DNA of 64,000 bases from Pelomonas sp. BJYL3 (GCF_027257975.1 NZ_JANZKX010000001.1:1211831-1275830), one strand, 5' to 3'; numbered from the stretch's first letter, positions 38,290 through 50,220 are shown. The notes: generated by a model not told the origin, from the letters alone. Numbers and translations: made by a program.

Positions 38290-38979
38290 ATGAAACACAA
38301 GCCAATGCGCACCTGGGCCGTCCTGCCCACGCTGCTGCTGGGCCTGGCCGGTGCCGCTCAGGCGGCGCTGGTCGGCAGCACCAGCCTGGTGAGCTTCAAC
38401 ACCGCCAGCGCCGGCCTGGGTAGCCAGAGCCTCGTCGACTTCGAGTCCCCACCGCCCGGCGGCTTCAGCGTCAGCGGCAGCACCGCCGTGGGCCTGGCGC
38501 CCAGCGTGCGCAACCAGGCCGGCCTGTGGAACCCCTCGGGCACGCACTTCCTGGGCGTGGACGATGCTGGCAACCTGGACCAGTTCAGCTCCGGTGACAC
38601 CCTCACCTTCACCTTCAGCAGCGCCCTGCGCGCCTTCGGCCTCTACGTGGTGGCCGGCGGCGACGTGATCGAGGGCGATCTGACGCTGTCGATCGGCGGC
38701 ACCGTGCTGAGCAACGGCCCGCAAAGCGGCGCGCTGACGGACGGCGCCGGCAGCTACGCCTACTTCATGGGCTTCGTGGCCGGCGATGCGGGCGACGCCT
38801 TCAACAGCATCACGCTGAAGAGCAACGGCGACTTCTTCTTCGTCTTCGACGTGGACGACCTGCGCTTCACGCCCGCCGGCAAGGCCAGCGACGTGCCCGA
38901 GCCGCAAGCCCTGTCCCTCGCCCTGCTGGCCGCCTGCGCCGCCGGGGCGGCCAGCCGCCGCAAGGCCCTGAAGCGCTGA
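38290..38979 (+). CDS. PEP-CTERM sorting-signal protein
   Basis: A 229-residue exported protein. A signal peptide (~1-25, WAVLPTLLLGLAGAAQAA) precedes a beta-rich body with no family I recognise. The C-terminus VPEPQALSLALLAACAAGAA, then SRRKALKR, is a PEP-CTERM tripartite signal: VPEP, a hydrophobic helix and a basic tail. Such proteins are processed by exosortase and often end up in exopolysaccharide matrix or on the cell surface; no exosortase is in this window. AAGGAG lies 7 nt before ATG 38290. The next gene also encodes an exported protein. Confidence 0.9.
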   Translation: MKHKPMRTWAVLPTLLLGLAGAAQAALVGSTSLVSFNTASAGLGSQSLVDFESPPPGGFSVSGSTAVGLAPSVRNQAGLWNPSGTHFLGVDDAGNLDQFSSGDTLTFTFSSALRAFGLYVVAGGDVIEGDLTLSIGGTVLSNGPQSGALTDGAGSYAYFMGFVAGDAGDAFNSITLKSNGDFFFVFDVDDLRFTPAGKASDVPEPQALSLALLAACAAGAASRRKALKR

Positions 38980-39048
38980 GTCTCTGCCGCACCGGCAAGA
39001 CCTGACCCCATTTCCGGATCCGCATACCGACATCAAGGAGCACAACGC

Positions 39049-39648
39049 ATGAACACCCTCCGCATCCGCAGCGCCCTGCTGGGCCTCGTCGCCACCCTGG
39101 GCCTGGCCCAGCAAGCCCAGGCCCAGGCCGAGCCCTTCATCGGCCAGGTCATGTGCGCCGGCTTCAACTTCGCGCCGCGCGGCTGGGCGGCGATGAACGG
39201 CCAGCTGCTGCCCATCGCCACCAACACGGCGCTGTTCTCGCTGCTGGGCACCACCTACGGCGGCGACGGCCGCGTGACCTTCGGCCTGCCCGACATGCGC
39301 GGTCGCGTCATGATCCACACCGGCATGGGCCCTGGCCTGACCTACCGCAACCTGGGCGAGCAGGGCGGCACCGAGAACCAGACCCTGAGCGCCTCGCAGA
39401 TGCCGCCGCACAGCCACAGCGTGGCACCTGTCGCCAGCAGCAATGACGCCAACAGCATCTCGCCCACCGGCAAGGCGCCGGCCACCAAGGCCCGCACCAC
39501 GCTGTATGCCGATGCCACGCCCGGCAACACCATGGCCCCGACGATGAGCAGCGTGGCCGGCGGCGGCCAGCCCTTCAACAACATGCAGCCCTTCGTCACG
39601 ATGAACTGCTTCATCGCCACCGAAGGCATCTTCCCCTCGCGCCCCTGA
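39049..39648 (+). CDS. Exported tail-collar-domain protein (microcystin-dependent-protein type)
   Basis: A 199-residue protein with a signal peptide (~1-25, LGLVATLGLAQQAQAQA). The body is a phage tail collar fold: EPFIGQVMCAGFNFAPRGWA, LLGTTYGGDGRVTFGLPDMR, GGTENQTLSASQMPPHSHS and MQPFVTMNCFIATEGIFPSR. This is the family of MdpB-type proteins found outside phages. The domain probably binds surface or carbohydrate ligands, but no function is proven. A secretion signal on a tail-collar protein is atypical for a phage structural gene, and no other phage gene is near. AAGGAG is 8 nt before ATG 39049. Confidence 0.9.
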   Translation: MNTLRIRSALLGLVATLGLAQQAQAQAEPFIGQVMCAGFNFAPRGWAAMNGQLLPIATNTALFSLLGTTYGGDGRVTFGLPDMRGRVMIHTGMGPGLTYRNLGEQGGTENQTLSASQMPPHSHSVAPVASSNDANSISPTGKAPATKARTTLYADATPGNTMAPTMSSVAGGGQPFNNMQPFVTMNCFIATEGIFPSRP

Positions 39649-39683
39649 GCGCAAGGCCCCGGCGAGGGGCCGCGGGAACGAAG

Positions 39684-39707
39684 AAGGCCAGCCCGCGGGC
39701 TGGCCTT
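39684..39707. terminator. Bidirectional terminator between tail-collar gene and pulA
   Basis: A perfect 24-bp palindrome whose half is AAGGCCAGCCCG, lying 36 nt after the tail-collar stop and 23 nt after the convergent pullulanase stop. Serves both transcripts; short T-runs on each side only. Confidence 0.85.
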
Positions 39708-39729
39708 GTGCTTGGTGCAGAGTCCCTCC

Positions 39730-43287
<3,558 letters not shown>

Positions 43288-43342
43288 GGTGTCTCGCTCC
43301 GGTGCTGGCGCGGTCCTGGCCGCGGCCTGCCGGCATGTTATT

Positions 43343-43355
43343 GAAGTAAAACTAC
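43343..43355. promoter_or_regulatory. Candidate operator, copy 1, upstream of pulA
   Basis: GAAGTAAAACTAC is an imperfect inverted sequence that recurs, inverted, 84 bp away before amn. A LacI-family maltodextrin regulator is a plausible binder because the target is a starch enzyme, but that is inference. Confidence 0.4.
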
Positions 43356-43426
43356 ATTCAATAGATCGGAGCAACCCTCGGAAACTTCCCGTAATCACCA
43401 ATGAATTCGGCAAATCTCGCTTCATT

Positions 43427-43443
43427 TAGTAGCTTTACTACTT
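43427..43443. promoter_or_regulatory. Candidate operator, copy 2, between pulA and amn
   Basis: TAGTAGCTTTACTACTT contains AGTAG and CTACT as inverted arms around CTTTA. Its reverse complement matches copy 1 as [GA]TAGTAAARCTAC-like sequence. It lies in an A/T-rich stretch between the divergent genes. Confidence 0.45.
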
Positions 43444-43490
43444 GAACGCGAGGCCTCTGCTTCCGAGCCACAATGGATCCAGGAGCCTTC

Positions 43491-45011
43491 ATGAAGATTG
43501 CCAACACCGCCCCCTTCGTCGCCCCCCAACGTTTCCAGGAGGCCGAGGCAGCCTGGCAGCAGGTGCAGCTGATCTATGCGCAGGGGGTGAGCCATCTGCG
43601 TGAGGCCCTGCAGCGCTTTCTGCGGGGCGAAGACGTAGGCCGCGTGCGAGCCTGCTATCCCTTTGTGCGGCTGCGCAGCGAGCGGCTCACCCGTGGCGAC
43701 TCGCGCCTGGCCTATGGCTTCGTGGCAGGGCCCGGCGTCTACGAGACCACACTCACCCGGCCCGAGCTCTTCGGCCGCTACTACCGCGAGCAGTTCGCGC
43801 TGCTGCTGAAGAACCACGGCGCCGAGCTGGAGATCGGCAGCAGCACCGCCCCCATCCCCCTGCACTTCGCGCTCAGCGAGCACGAGCATCTCGAGGGTGA
43901 TCTGCCACCCGAGCGCCGCCTGCTGCTGCGCGAGTGCTTCGACCTGCCGGACCTGGCCGCCATGGACGACGGCATCGCCAATGGCACGCACGAGCCGGCG
44001 CCCGGCGAGCCCGAGCCGCTGTCGCTGTTCACCGCGCCGCGGGTGGACTACTCCCTGCACCGCCTGCGCCACTACACCGGCTGCTCGCCCGAGTACTTCC
44101 AGAACTTCGTGCTCTTCACCAACTATCAGTTCTACATCGACGAGTTCATCCGCCTGGGCCGCGAGCTGATGCAGGCGCCGCCTGACCCCGCTGCAGCCCA
44201 TGAGCTGGACGACTGCATCGGCTTCGTCGAGCCCGGCAATGTCTGGACGGCCCGTGCCGGCTGCGAGGCCGAGTTCGCCGCCATGGCGCCGGGCCTGCCG
44301 CCGCTGCGCCTGCCGCAGATGCCGGCCTACCACCTGCTGCGCCGCGATGCCAGCGGCATCACCATGGTCAACATCGGCGTCGGCCCGGCCAATGCCAAGA
44401 CCATGAGCGACCACATCGCCGTGCTGCGCCCGCACTGCTGGCTGATGCTGGGCCACTGCGCCGGCCTGCGTAACAGCCAGCAGCTGGGCGACTACGTCCT
44501 GGCCCACGGCTACGTGCGCGAGGACCACGTACTGGACGAGGAGCTGCCGCTGTGGGTGCCCATCCCGCCGCTGGCTGAGGTGCAGGTGGCACTGGAGCGG
44601 GCGGTGGCCGAGGTCACGCAGCTGTCGGGCTTCGAGCTCAAGCGCATCCTGCGCACCGGCACCGTGGCCTCGACCGACAACCGCAACTGGGAGCTGCTGC
44701 CCAGCGCGCACCAGGGCGGACCGGAGCGGCGCTTCAGCCAGAGCCGGGCCATCGCACTGGACATGGAAAGCGCCACCATCGCCGCCAACGGCTTCCGCTT
44801 CCGCGTGCCCTACGGCACCTTGCTGTGCGTCTCCGACAAGCCGCTGCATGGCGAGATCAAGCTGCCCGGCATGGCCAACCAGTTCTACCGCGAGCGGGTG
44901 GACCAGCACCTGCGGATCGGCCTGCGCGCCATCGAGCTGCTGCGCGCCAGCCCGGCCGGCAAGCTGCACAGCCGCAAGCTGCGCAGCTTTGCCGAGGTGG
45001 CCTTCCAGTGA
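43491..45011 (+). CDS. amn: AMP nucleosidase
   Basis: A 506-residue cytosolic enzyme that splits AMP into adenine and ribose 5-phosphate, adjusting adenylate pools. The N-terminal domain (FVRLRSERLTRGDSRLAYGF) is AMN-specific. The C-terminal nucleoside-phosphorylase fold shows MVNIGVGPANAKTMSDHIAV, LMLGHCAGLRNSQQLGDYVL and the purine-binding ALDMESATIAANGFRFRVPY. E. coli Amn is 484 residues. ATG 43491 has AGGAG 4-8 nt upstream and is chosen over ATG 43473. It is divergent from pulA; sharing of the operator between them is possible but the functions are not obviously linked. Confidence 0.96.
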   Translation: MKIANTAPFVAPQRFQEAEAAWQQVQLIYAQGVSHLREALQRFLRGEDVGRVRACYPFVRLRSERLTRGDSRLAYGFVAGPGVYETTLTRPELFGRYYREQFALLLKNHGAELEIGSSTAPIPLHFALSEHEHLEGDLPPERRLLLRECFDLPDLAAMDDGIANGTHEPAPGEPEPLSLFTAPRVDYSLHRLRHYTGCSPEYFQNFVLFTNYQFYIDEFIRLGRELMQAPPDPAAAHELDDCIGFVEPGNVWTARAGCEAEFAAMAPGLPPLRLPQMPAYHLLRRDASGITMVNIGVGPANAKTMSDHIAVLRPHCWLMLGHCAGLRNSQQLGDYVLAHGYVREDHVLDEELPLWVPIPPLAEVQVALERAVAEVTQLSGFELKRILRTGTVASTDNRNWELLPSAHQGGPERRFSQSRAIALDMESATIAANGFRFRVPYGTLLCVSDKPLHGEIKLPGMANQFYRERVDQHLRIGLRAIELLRASPAGKLHSRKLRSFAEVAFQ

Positions 45012-45104
45012 TCGGCCCCACGGTGGTGTGCACCATCGCGTGACTTTTGCGGCCGGCCAGCCCCACAATGGGAAACGCCCCGCTCCCAGGCAAGACTCGA
45101 CCCC

Positions 45105-46319
45105 ATGCTCCTGGACACCCCCACGCTGCTGAGCCTGCTCCTGCTGGAGCTGCTGAGCCTCATGGTGATGCTGCCCCTGCTGATGGGCGCCGCCGTGAGC
45201 CGTGCGGCCCGCTTCGCGCAAGGCTATATCGCGCTGCAGTGCGTGGGCTGGATGGCGCTGTGGCTGCGCCAGTCTTCCGGGGCCCAGATCAGCGATGGCC
45301 TGGGCGGCTTCGTCGCCATGCTGGCCCTCAGCGCCAGCCTCAGCGCCCTGTGGCTGGCCCTCCGGGACTGGCTGGGCCGGCGCCCGGGCCGCTGGGCGAT
45401 GATGGGCGCGCCCCTGGTGCTGGCCCTCGCCTCGGTGCTGGACGGCAGCGGCGCCGACCACTTCGCCATCGCCTGGTCCGGCCTGGGCCTCTCCGTTCAG
45501 ATGCTGGCGCTGGCCCTGGCCTGCTCCTGGCCGCGCGAGGCGGAGCAGCAGGGCCTCGAAAGCAGGCACATCACGCCCGTCGAGCACAAGGATCGGGCAT
45601 GGCGCACCTTGCTCGGGCTGGGGTTTGGCGCCATGGCCAGCGTCACCCTGCTGCGCGCCAGCCTGCATTTCCTCGGGCGGGAGGTGGGCTGGGAAGCGCT
45701 GCTCACGCAGGCCATCATCCTCGGCGCACACGTGATGCTGCTGGTCAGCGTGCTGGCCATCCTGGTGGCCTGGCGCGGCGAGACCGAGCTGCACCTGCAG
45801 CGCCAGGCCCACACGGACGCGCTGACGGGGCTGGCCAACCGCCGCGCCTTTGGCAGCCGCTCCGAGGAGCTGATCTCCCTGGCCCGGCGCCATGGCGAGC
45901 CGCTATGCCTGGTCATGCTGGACCTGGACCTGTTCAAGAAGGTCAATGACGACCACGGCCACGAAGGCGGAGACCGCGCCCTGGCCCTCTTCGCCAGCTG
46001 CGTGCAGCAGGTGCTGCGCGTGGGCGACCTGGCCGGGCGCGTGGGCGGCGAGGAGTTCTGCGTGCTGCTGGCCCGCAGTGACGAACTGGGGCCGCGCGCC
46101 ATGGACGCCCGGCTGCGGGCGGTGCTGCGTGCGCGCGCCGAAACGGAGCTGGGCTTTGCCCTGGATTTCAGCGCGGGCTGGGCCCTGCTGCGCCCGGGCG
46201 ATCGCAGCGTCGAGGACATGATGCGCCGCGCCGATGCCGCCCTGTACGAGGCCAAGCGCAGCGGCCGCGGCCGCCTGTGCGACGAGCCCGGCTGGACCCC
46301 TGCCGAAAGGACGGGCTGA
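45105..46319 (+). CDS. Membrane diguanylate cyclase (GGEEF, with I-site)
   Basis: A 404-residue inner-membrane protein. Six to seven hydrophobic helices fill residues ~1-225 and a GGDEF domain fills ~235-395: TDALTGLANRRAFGSRSEEL, LDLDLFKKVNDDHGHEGGDR and GRVGGEEFCVLL. The active-site motif GGEEF is a functional variant and an inhibitory RxxD site (RVGD) lies exactly five residues before it. It should make c-di-GMP with product inhibition. The start ATG 45105 is preceded by a 16-nt repeat element rather than a ribosome site, so translation start is not secure. It follows amn by 93 bp. Confidence 0.92.
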   Translation: MLLDTPTLLSLLLLELLSLMVMLPLLMGAAVSRAARFAQGYIALQCVGWMALWLRQSSGAQISDGLGGFVAMLALSASLSALWLALRDWLGRRPGRWAMMGAPLVLALASVLDGSGADHFAIAWSGLGLSVQMLALALACSWPREAEQQGLESRHITPVEHKDRAWRTLLGLGFGAMASVTLLRASLHFLGREVGWEALLTQAIILGAHVMLLVSVLAILVAWRGETELHLQRQAHTDALTGLANRRAFGSRSEELISLARRHGEPLCLVMLDLDLFKKVNDDHGHEGGDRALALFASCVQQVLRVGDLAGRVGGEEFCVLLARSDELGPRAMDARLRAVLRARAETELGFALDFSAGWALLRPGDRSVEDMMRRADAALYEAKRSGRGRLCDEPGWTPAERTG

Positions 46320-46420
46320 CCCCGTCATCTGCCTGCCTTTGCGCACTGGCACGCTGCTTGCTTGGAATGAGGCGAACCCGTTCACCCGACGGGCCGACCT
46401 GAACCCAGGAGCGCAGCACC

Positions 46421-47080
46421 ATGCAAGCCTTTGACGCCCCCTTTGCCTACACCCCGGCCGCACTCTCCTCTTCCGTCGCCCCCCTGCAGACACCGCCAGC
46501 CCAGCCGCAAGGCGCTGGCGCCGCCCGCCTGCGCGTGGTCGGGCAGGCACGCAAGCGCGGCGCGGTGCAGGTGCGGGCGCTGGGTTCGCGGGACCTGCAA
46601 TGGCTGCCGGCCCTGGCAGACCTCCTGATCGACAGCGTGCACCACGGCGCCTCGCTGGGCTTCCTGGCCCCCTTGTCCCGCTACCAGGCCATGGACTACT
46701 GGCACAGCGTCTACGCGCGTCTGGGCAGCCACCACCACCTCTGGATCGCCTGCGAGGGAGATGGCCATGGCCCGCTGCAGGGCGCGGTGCAGCTGGCCCT
46801 GCCCCAGCCCTCCAACGCGCACCACCGCGGGGAGGTGCAGCGCCTCATGGTGCACAGCCAGGAACGCGGCCGGGGCATCGCCAGCCAGCTGATGGCGACG
46901 CTGGAGTGCACGGCCCTGCGCCAGGGCCGCCGGCTGCTGGTGCTGGAAGCGCCCGCGGACTCCCAGGCCGAGGCCGTCTACACCCATCTGGGCTGGCAGC
47001 GCGCCGGCGCCATCCCCGGGCACAGCGTCTGCGCCGAAGGCCGGCTGCATTCGGCCGCCCTGCTGTACAAGACCCTGTGA
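46421..47080 (+). CDS. GNAT-family N-acetyltransferase 1
   Basis: A 219-residue cytosolic acetyltransferase. Residues 1-45 are a low-complexity N-terminal extension. The GNAT core shows VQRLMVHSQERGRGIASQLM, the acetyl-CoA pyrophosphate loop (QERGRGIASQL), and LLVLEAPADSQAEAVYTHLG. The substrate is not predictable. AGGAG precedes ATG 46421. Its TGA overlaps the GTG start of a second acetyltransferase (GTGA at 47077-47080), so both are made from one message. Confidence 0.9.
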   Translation: MQAFDAPFAYTPAALSSSVAPLQTPPAQPQGAGAARLRVVGQARKRGAVQVRALGSRDLQWLPALADLLIDSVHHGASLGFLAPLSRYQAMDYWHSVYARLGSHHHLWIACEGDGHGPLQGAVQLALPQPSNAHHRGEVQRLMVHSQERGRGIASQLMATLECTALRQGRRLLVLEAPADSQAEAVYTHLGWQRAGAIPGHSVCAEGRLHSAALLYKTL

Positions 47081-47556
47081 GCGGCATCGCGGCGCCCCGC
47101 TGGCATATCGAGCCTTGCGACGCCCGCAGCGAGGACGCCGCCGCCTTGATGGACGAGCTGAACGCCCTGCTCGCCGCGCTCAGCGGCGACAGCGGCGCCG
47201 CCCGCTTCGATCCGTCGCAGATGCAGTCGACGGGCTGCGCCTTCCTGTTGGCCCGGGATGGGCAGGGGCAGGCCCAGGGTTGCGGCGCCCTGCGCCCGCT
47301 CCCTGAGGGGCCGCCCGGAACGGCCGAGCTCAAGCGCATGTATGCCCGGGCCCGCAGCCAAGGCCTGGGGGCGGCCCTGCTGGCTGCCCTTCTGGACGAG
47401 GCCCGCCGCCTGGGCTATCGGCGCGTCTGGCTGGAGACCCGGCGCGTCAACGCCCGCGCCCTGGCCTTCTACCAGCAGCAGGGCTTCACGGAGATTCCGG
47501 GCTACGGCCACTATGCGGGCCGCACAGACGCCGCCTGCCTCGCCCTCCCCCTGTGA
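47077..47556 (+). CDS. GNAT-family N-acetyltransferase 2
   Basis: A 159-residue GNAT protein. Motif A is LKRMYARARSQGLGAALLAA with the R/Q-x-x-G-x-G/A loop SQGLGAAL. The C-terminal part VWLETRRVNARALAFYQQQG is typical of small GNATs, with the general-base region beyond it. GTG 47077 overlaps the previous stop by 4 nt; no ATG exists nearby. It shares no close sequence with the upstream GNAT, so the two are different branches. The sugar dehydrogenase gene converges on it, 12 bp away. Confidence 0.9.
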   Translation: MSGIAAPRWHIEPCDARSEDAAALMDELNALLAALSGDSGAARFDPSQMQSTGCAFLLARDGQGQAQGCGALRPLPEGPPGTAELKRMYARARSQGLGAALLAALLDEARRLGYRRVWLETRRVNARALAFYQQQGFTEIPGYGHYAGRTDAACLALPL

Positions 47557-47568
47557 GCGCCTCGCGCC

Positions 47569-48762
47569 TCAGCGGAAGACGCGCAGCAGCCGGCCGCTGT
47601 CGGTGAGCATCAGCAGCGCGCCGTCGGGCGCCTGCCTGACGTCCCGGATGCGCTCCCCGAGGTCGGCATACATCGCGCTGCGCTCCTGCACCGTGTTGCC
47701 GGCCAGCTTCAGTCGCCACAGCGCCTGGCCCGCCAGGCTGCCGGAGAAGAGCTGCCCCTGCCACTCGGGGAACATGCTGCCGGTGTAGAACAGCAGGCCG
47801 GCCGGCGCGATGGAGGTCGGCACCCAGAAGGTCAGGGGCTCGACATAGGCCGGCGCATGCGTGCCGCCACCGATGCGGCAGGCGTCCCCCACCGGATCAC
47901 CGTAGTTGCAGCCATAGCTGCGCACCGGCCAGCCGTAGTTGCCGCCGGGTGCAATGCGGTTGATCTCGTCACCGCCCTGCGGCCCGTGCTCGCTGATCCA
48001 GAGCTCGCCCGTCTGGGGATGCAGCGCGGCACCCTGCGGATTGCGATGCCCCAGCGAATAGATGCCCGGCGCGGCGCCTGGGCCGAGCGCAGGGTTGTCG
48101 GCCGGGAGGCTGCCATCGCGCTTGATGCGCACCACCTTGCCCAGGGTCTTGCCCAAGTCCTGGGCGGGGCTGCCCTGCTGGCGCTCGCCCAGGGTCACGA
48201 AGAGGGTCTTGTCGCGGGCGAAGACCAGGCGGGAGCCGTAGTGCCCGGAGCCGCTGACCTTGGGGCTCTGGCGGAAGATCACCTGCCCCTCCACCAGGGC
48301 CGTGCCCTGCAGCCGGGCCTTGAAGACCGCCGTGCCGCTGCGCCCCGCCTCGCTGCCACTGCCCGGCTCGCTGAAGCTCAGGTAGACGAGGCCGTTCTGG
48401 CTGAAGTCGGGGTCGAGGGCCAGGTCCAGCAGGCCGCCCTGGCCCGCCGAGTCCACCGCTGGCGCGCCGCTGATGACCTCCTTCTGGCGCGCGTCGGCGC
48501 TGAGCCTCAGCAGGCCGCCGCTGCGCTGGGTCACCAGCAGGTGCCCGTCAGGCAGCACGGCCAGGGACCATGGGTTGCCCAGGTCGGTGCGGAGCGTGGC
48601 GAGCTGGGGAGCAGGGCTCGGCGTGGGGGTAGGCGTGGGGGTCGGTGTCGGCGTGGGCGTGGGCGTCGGTGTGGGGCTGGCGCTTGAGTCACCGCCGCCC
48701 CCGCCGCACGCCACCAGGGCCGCCACCATCAGGGCTCCCGAGCTTCGATGCCAAGCCGCCAT
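47569..48762 (-). CDS. PQQ-dependent sugar dehydrogenase, lipoprotein
   Basis: A 397-residue glucose/sorbosone dehydrogenase-type (YliI/Asd-like) propeller. The lipobox VAALVAC gives a lipidated Cys, followed by Ser/Pro and a TP-repeat linker encoded at about 48617-48681. Propeller motifs are LGNPWSLAVLPDGHLLVTQR, FVTLGERQQGSPAQDLGKTL, YSLGHRNPQGAALHPQTGEL and EHGPQGGDEINRIAPGGNYG. Family members oxidise aldoses at the periplasm with PQQ. No PQQ-synthesis gene is in this window. ATG 48762 has AGGAG 8-12 nt upstream. The linker DNA is a short repeat array and could vary in length. Confidence 0.93.
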   Translation of the reverse strand: MAAWHRSSGALMVAALVACGGGGGDSSASPTPTPTPTPTPTPTPTPTPSPAPQLATLRTDLGNPWSLAVLPDGHLLVTQRSGGLLRLSADARQKEVISGAPAVDSAGQGGLLDLALDPDFSQNGLVYLSFSEPGSGSEAGRSGTAVFKARLQGTALVEGQVIFRQSPKVSGSGHYGSRLVFARDKTLFVTLGERQQGSPAQDLGKTLGKVVRIKRDGSLPADNPALGPGAAPGIYSLGHRNPQGAALHPQTGELWISEHGPQGGDEINRIAPGGNYGWPVRSYGCNYGDPVGDACRIGGGTHAPAYVEPLTFWVPTSIAPAGLLFYTGSMFPEWQGQLFSGSLAGQALWRLKLAGNTVQERSAMYADLGERIRDVRQAPDGALLMLTDSGRLLRVFR

Positions 48763-48855
48763 GCGCCATCTCCTGTCGTGGATGCAGGCAGTCTAGGAGT
48801 TCATCGCCGCCATCGTTGTAAGAAGCTGTGGCCGGCTTCGCGCCGCCTGGCCGGG

Positions 48856-49773
48856 TCAGTCGAGGGAGGCCAGCGCCTGGCGCACCGCGGGCAGCGCGCG
48901 CTCGCGCAGGCCCGCATCGGCTTGCTCCTGCAGGGCCACATAGAGCGGCCACAGGAACTGGCGGGCGTTGTGCGCCAGGCGCAGGCGGCGGGCATCCCAG
49001 CTGCCGCCGCGAGCGGGCTCCACCACCGTCAGCAGCCAGGCCTTCACCTGCTCTGCCGACCAGGCACTGCGCGCCAGGGCAAAGCGCGCAGCCCGCGCCA
49101 GGCGCTCGCCCTCGCCATGCTGGTAGGCGACCTGCCCCTGGGCCAGCACCTGGGCGCCCAGCGAGGCCAGCATGAGGGCCGCGCCATCCGCATCCACGGC
49201 GGGGTTCAGGGCCAGCTGCATCAGCAGATCGGCGCCGTGGGCCACCCCATGGCGCCAGCCTTCGTGGTCGTCATGCGCGCGGTAGTCGCGCCATTGCCGC
49301 AGCCAGGAAGCGCCTGCCACCAGCAGGGCCTCGCGCTCGGCTGGCTGCAGAAAGGGCTGGACGCGATCGACACGGGCGACCTCGGACAGCGCCAGCGCCG
49401 CAAAGGGCGCGTGAAACCCCGGAGCGTCCGGCGGCGCCTGCAGCACGGACAGCCAGCGATCGCGCAGCAGGCGCAGGGTTTCAGGGGTGAGCCGGCCGGC
49501 GCGCATCCAGGCGGAAAGCAGCTCGAAGCCCAGCTCGTCACGCAAGGCGGGATCGGGCGAGGACAGACAGTCGGCCAGAGACAGCGCCACGCGCTGGAAG
49601 GGCGCCGCCGGGCGCGCGGCGTCCTGCGTCCAGGCTCGCAGCTGCGCGGCCTGCTGGACCTGGCCCTCCAAGGACGGCGGGCAATCCGCCGCAGCCGGGG
49701 CCACGAACGCCACCATCAGGGCCAGGCCAGCCCAGGTCCGGCCTCTGATGCAGAACTTTGCAGTGCGTCCCAT
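48856..49773 (-). CDS. DUF2785-family exported protein
   Basis: A 305-residue protein with a signal peptide (~1-29, WAGLALMVAFVAPAAA) and a helical body. The segment DYRAHDDHEGWRHGVAHGAD then LLMQLALNPAV is the DUF2785 signature I recognise. Function is unknown. ATG 49773 has AAGGAGGTCC 4-13 nt upstream, a strong site; a longer in-frame reading begins within the riboswitch region and is rejected. It is divergent from the glycine riboswitch and dehydrogenase. The upstream distance to the riboswitch promoter is about 100 bp. Confidence 0.82.
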   Translation of the reverse strand: MGRTAKFCIRGRTWAGLALMVAFVAPAAADCPPSLEGQVQQAAQLRAWTQDAARPAAPFQRVALSLADCLSSPDPALRDELGFELLSAWMRAGRLTPETLRLLRDRWLSVLQAPPDAPGFHAPFAALALSEVARVDRVQPFLQPAEREALLVAGASWLRQWRDYRAHDDHEGWRHGVAHGADLLMQLALNPAVDADGAALMLASLGAQVLAQGQVAYQHGEGERLARAARFALARSAWSAEQVKAWLLTVVEPARGGSWDARRLRLAHNARQFLWPLYVALQEQADAGLRERALPAVRQALASLD

Positions 49774-49877
49774 GCGGACCTCCTTGGCGCGCATCTTGGG
49801 CGCGCCTCGGCACCCGCGCCACCGGACTTGCCCGCCGTGCACAAAGCCATGGGAGACCGCAGGCGCGTGCAGCCCGC

Positions 49878-49907
49878 TTGCCGACGGCCGCCCCGGCCAC
49901 GTACACT
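49878..49907 (+). promoter_or_regulatory. Sigma-70 promoter of the riboswitch transcript
   Basis: TTGCCG at 49878-49883 and TACACT at 49902-49907 are 18 bp apart. The transcript would begin about 7 nt after, just where the first glycine aptamer starts. Confidence 0.6.
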
Positions 49908-50132
49908 GCGCGTCGGATTCAGGAGAGTGCAGACCCCATGCCATGTTCATGCGGGCCTGCCGCCGAAGGCGCAAGCTCCCATACTCGCTCAGGCCCCGTA
50001 CTGGATCCGTCATCAAGCCGAATGCTGGAGAGTGAGGCCAGGCCCCGAGCCCGGCTTCCGCCGAAGGAGCAAGGCCGCAGACCCTGAAGTCCTGCGGCTG
50101 AATCTCTCAGGTACCAAGGACAGCGGGAGCGG
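49908..50132 (+). ncRNA. Tandem glycine riboswitch
   Basis: Two aptamers are visible. The first (about 49914-50017) has GGAGAGTGCAGACC, then CCGCCGAAGGCGCAAGCTCC and the CTCAGGCCCCGTACTGGATC arm. The second (about 50023-50132) has CTGGAGAGTGAGGCC, then CGCCGAAGGAGCAAGGCC and ATCTCTCAGGTACCAAGGAC. These are the conserved gcvT-type motifs (GGAGAG, GCCGAAGG..GCAA, CTCAGGxxxxxxGGAC) with a short linker between. Glycine binding usually turns expression on. The expression platform to 50220 may use the imperfect hairpin around 50127-50152. The target is the D-amino-acid dehydrogenase gene 89 nt on. Confidence 0.93.
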
Positions 50133-50220
50133 CGCGCACAGGCGCACGCTCTCTTTGGCATCCCCTCGCCCGAGTCATGCACGCCTGCGCGTTCAACCCT
50201 CAGTTCATCGAGAGTTCCGC

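Noticed and set aside
39049..39648. Prophage remnant
   Set aside because: Only a tail-collar fold is present, with a signal peptide; no integrase, capsid or attachment site nearby.
45012..45104. Inverted repeat GGTG...CACC near 45.03 kb as a terminator
   Set aside because: Short arms with no T-run; could be chance in GC-rich DNA.
48473..48796. Gly-Val repeat protein on the plus strand
   Set aside because: It is the complement of the Thr-Pro linker of the lipoprotein sugar dehydrogenase, whose lipobox and propeller are clear.
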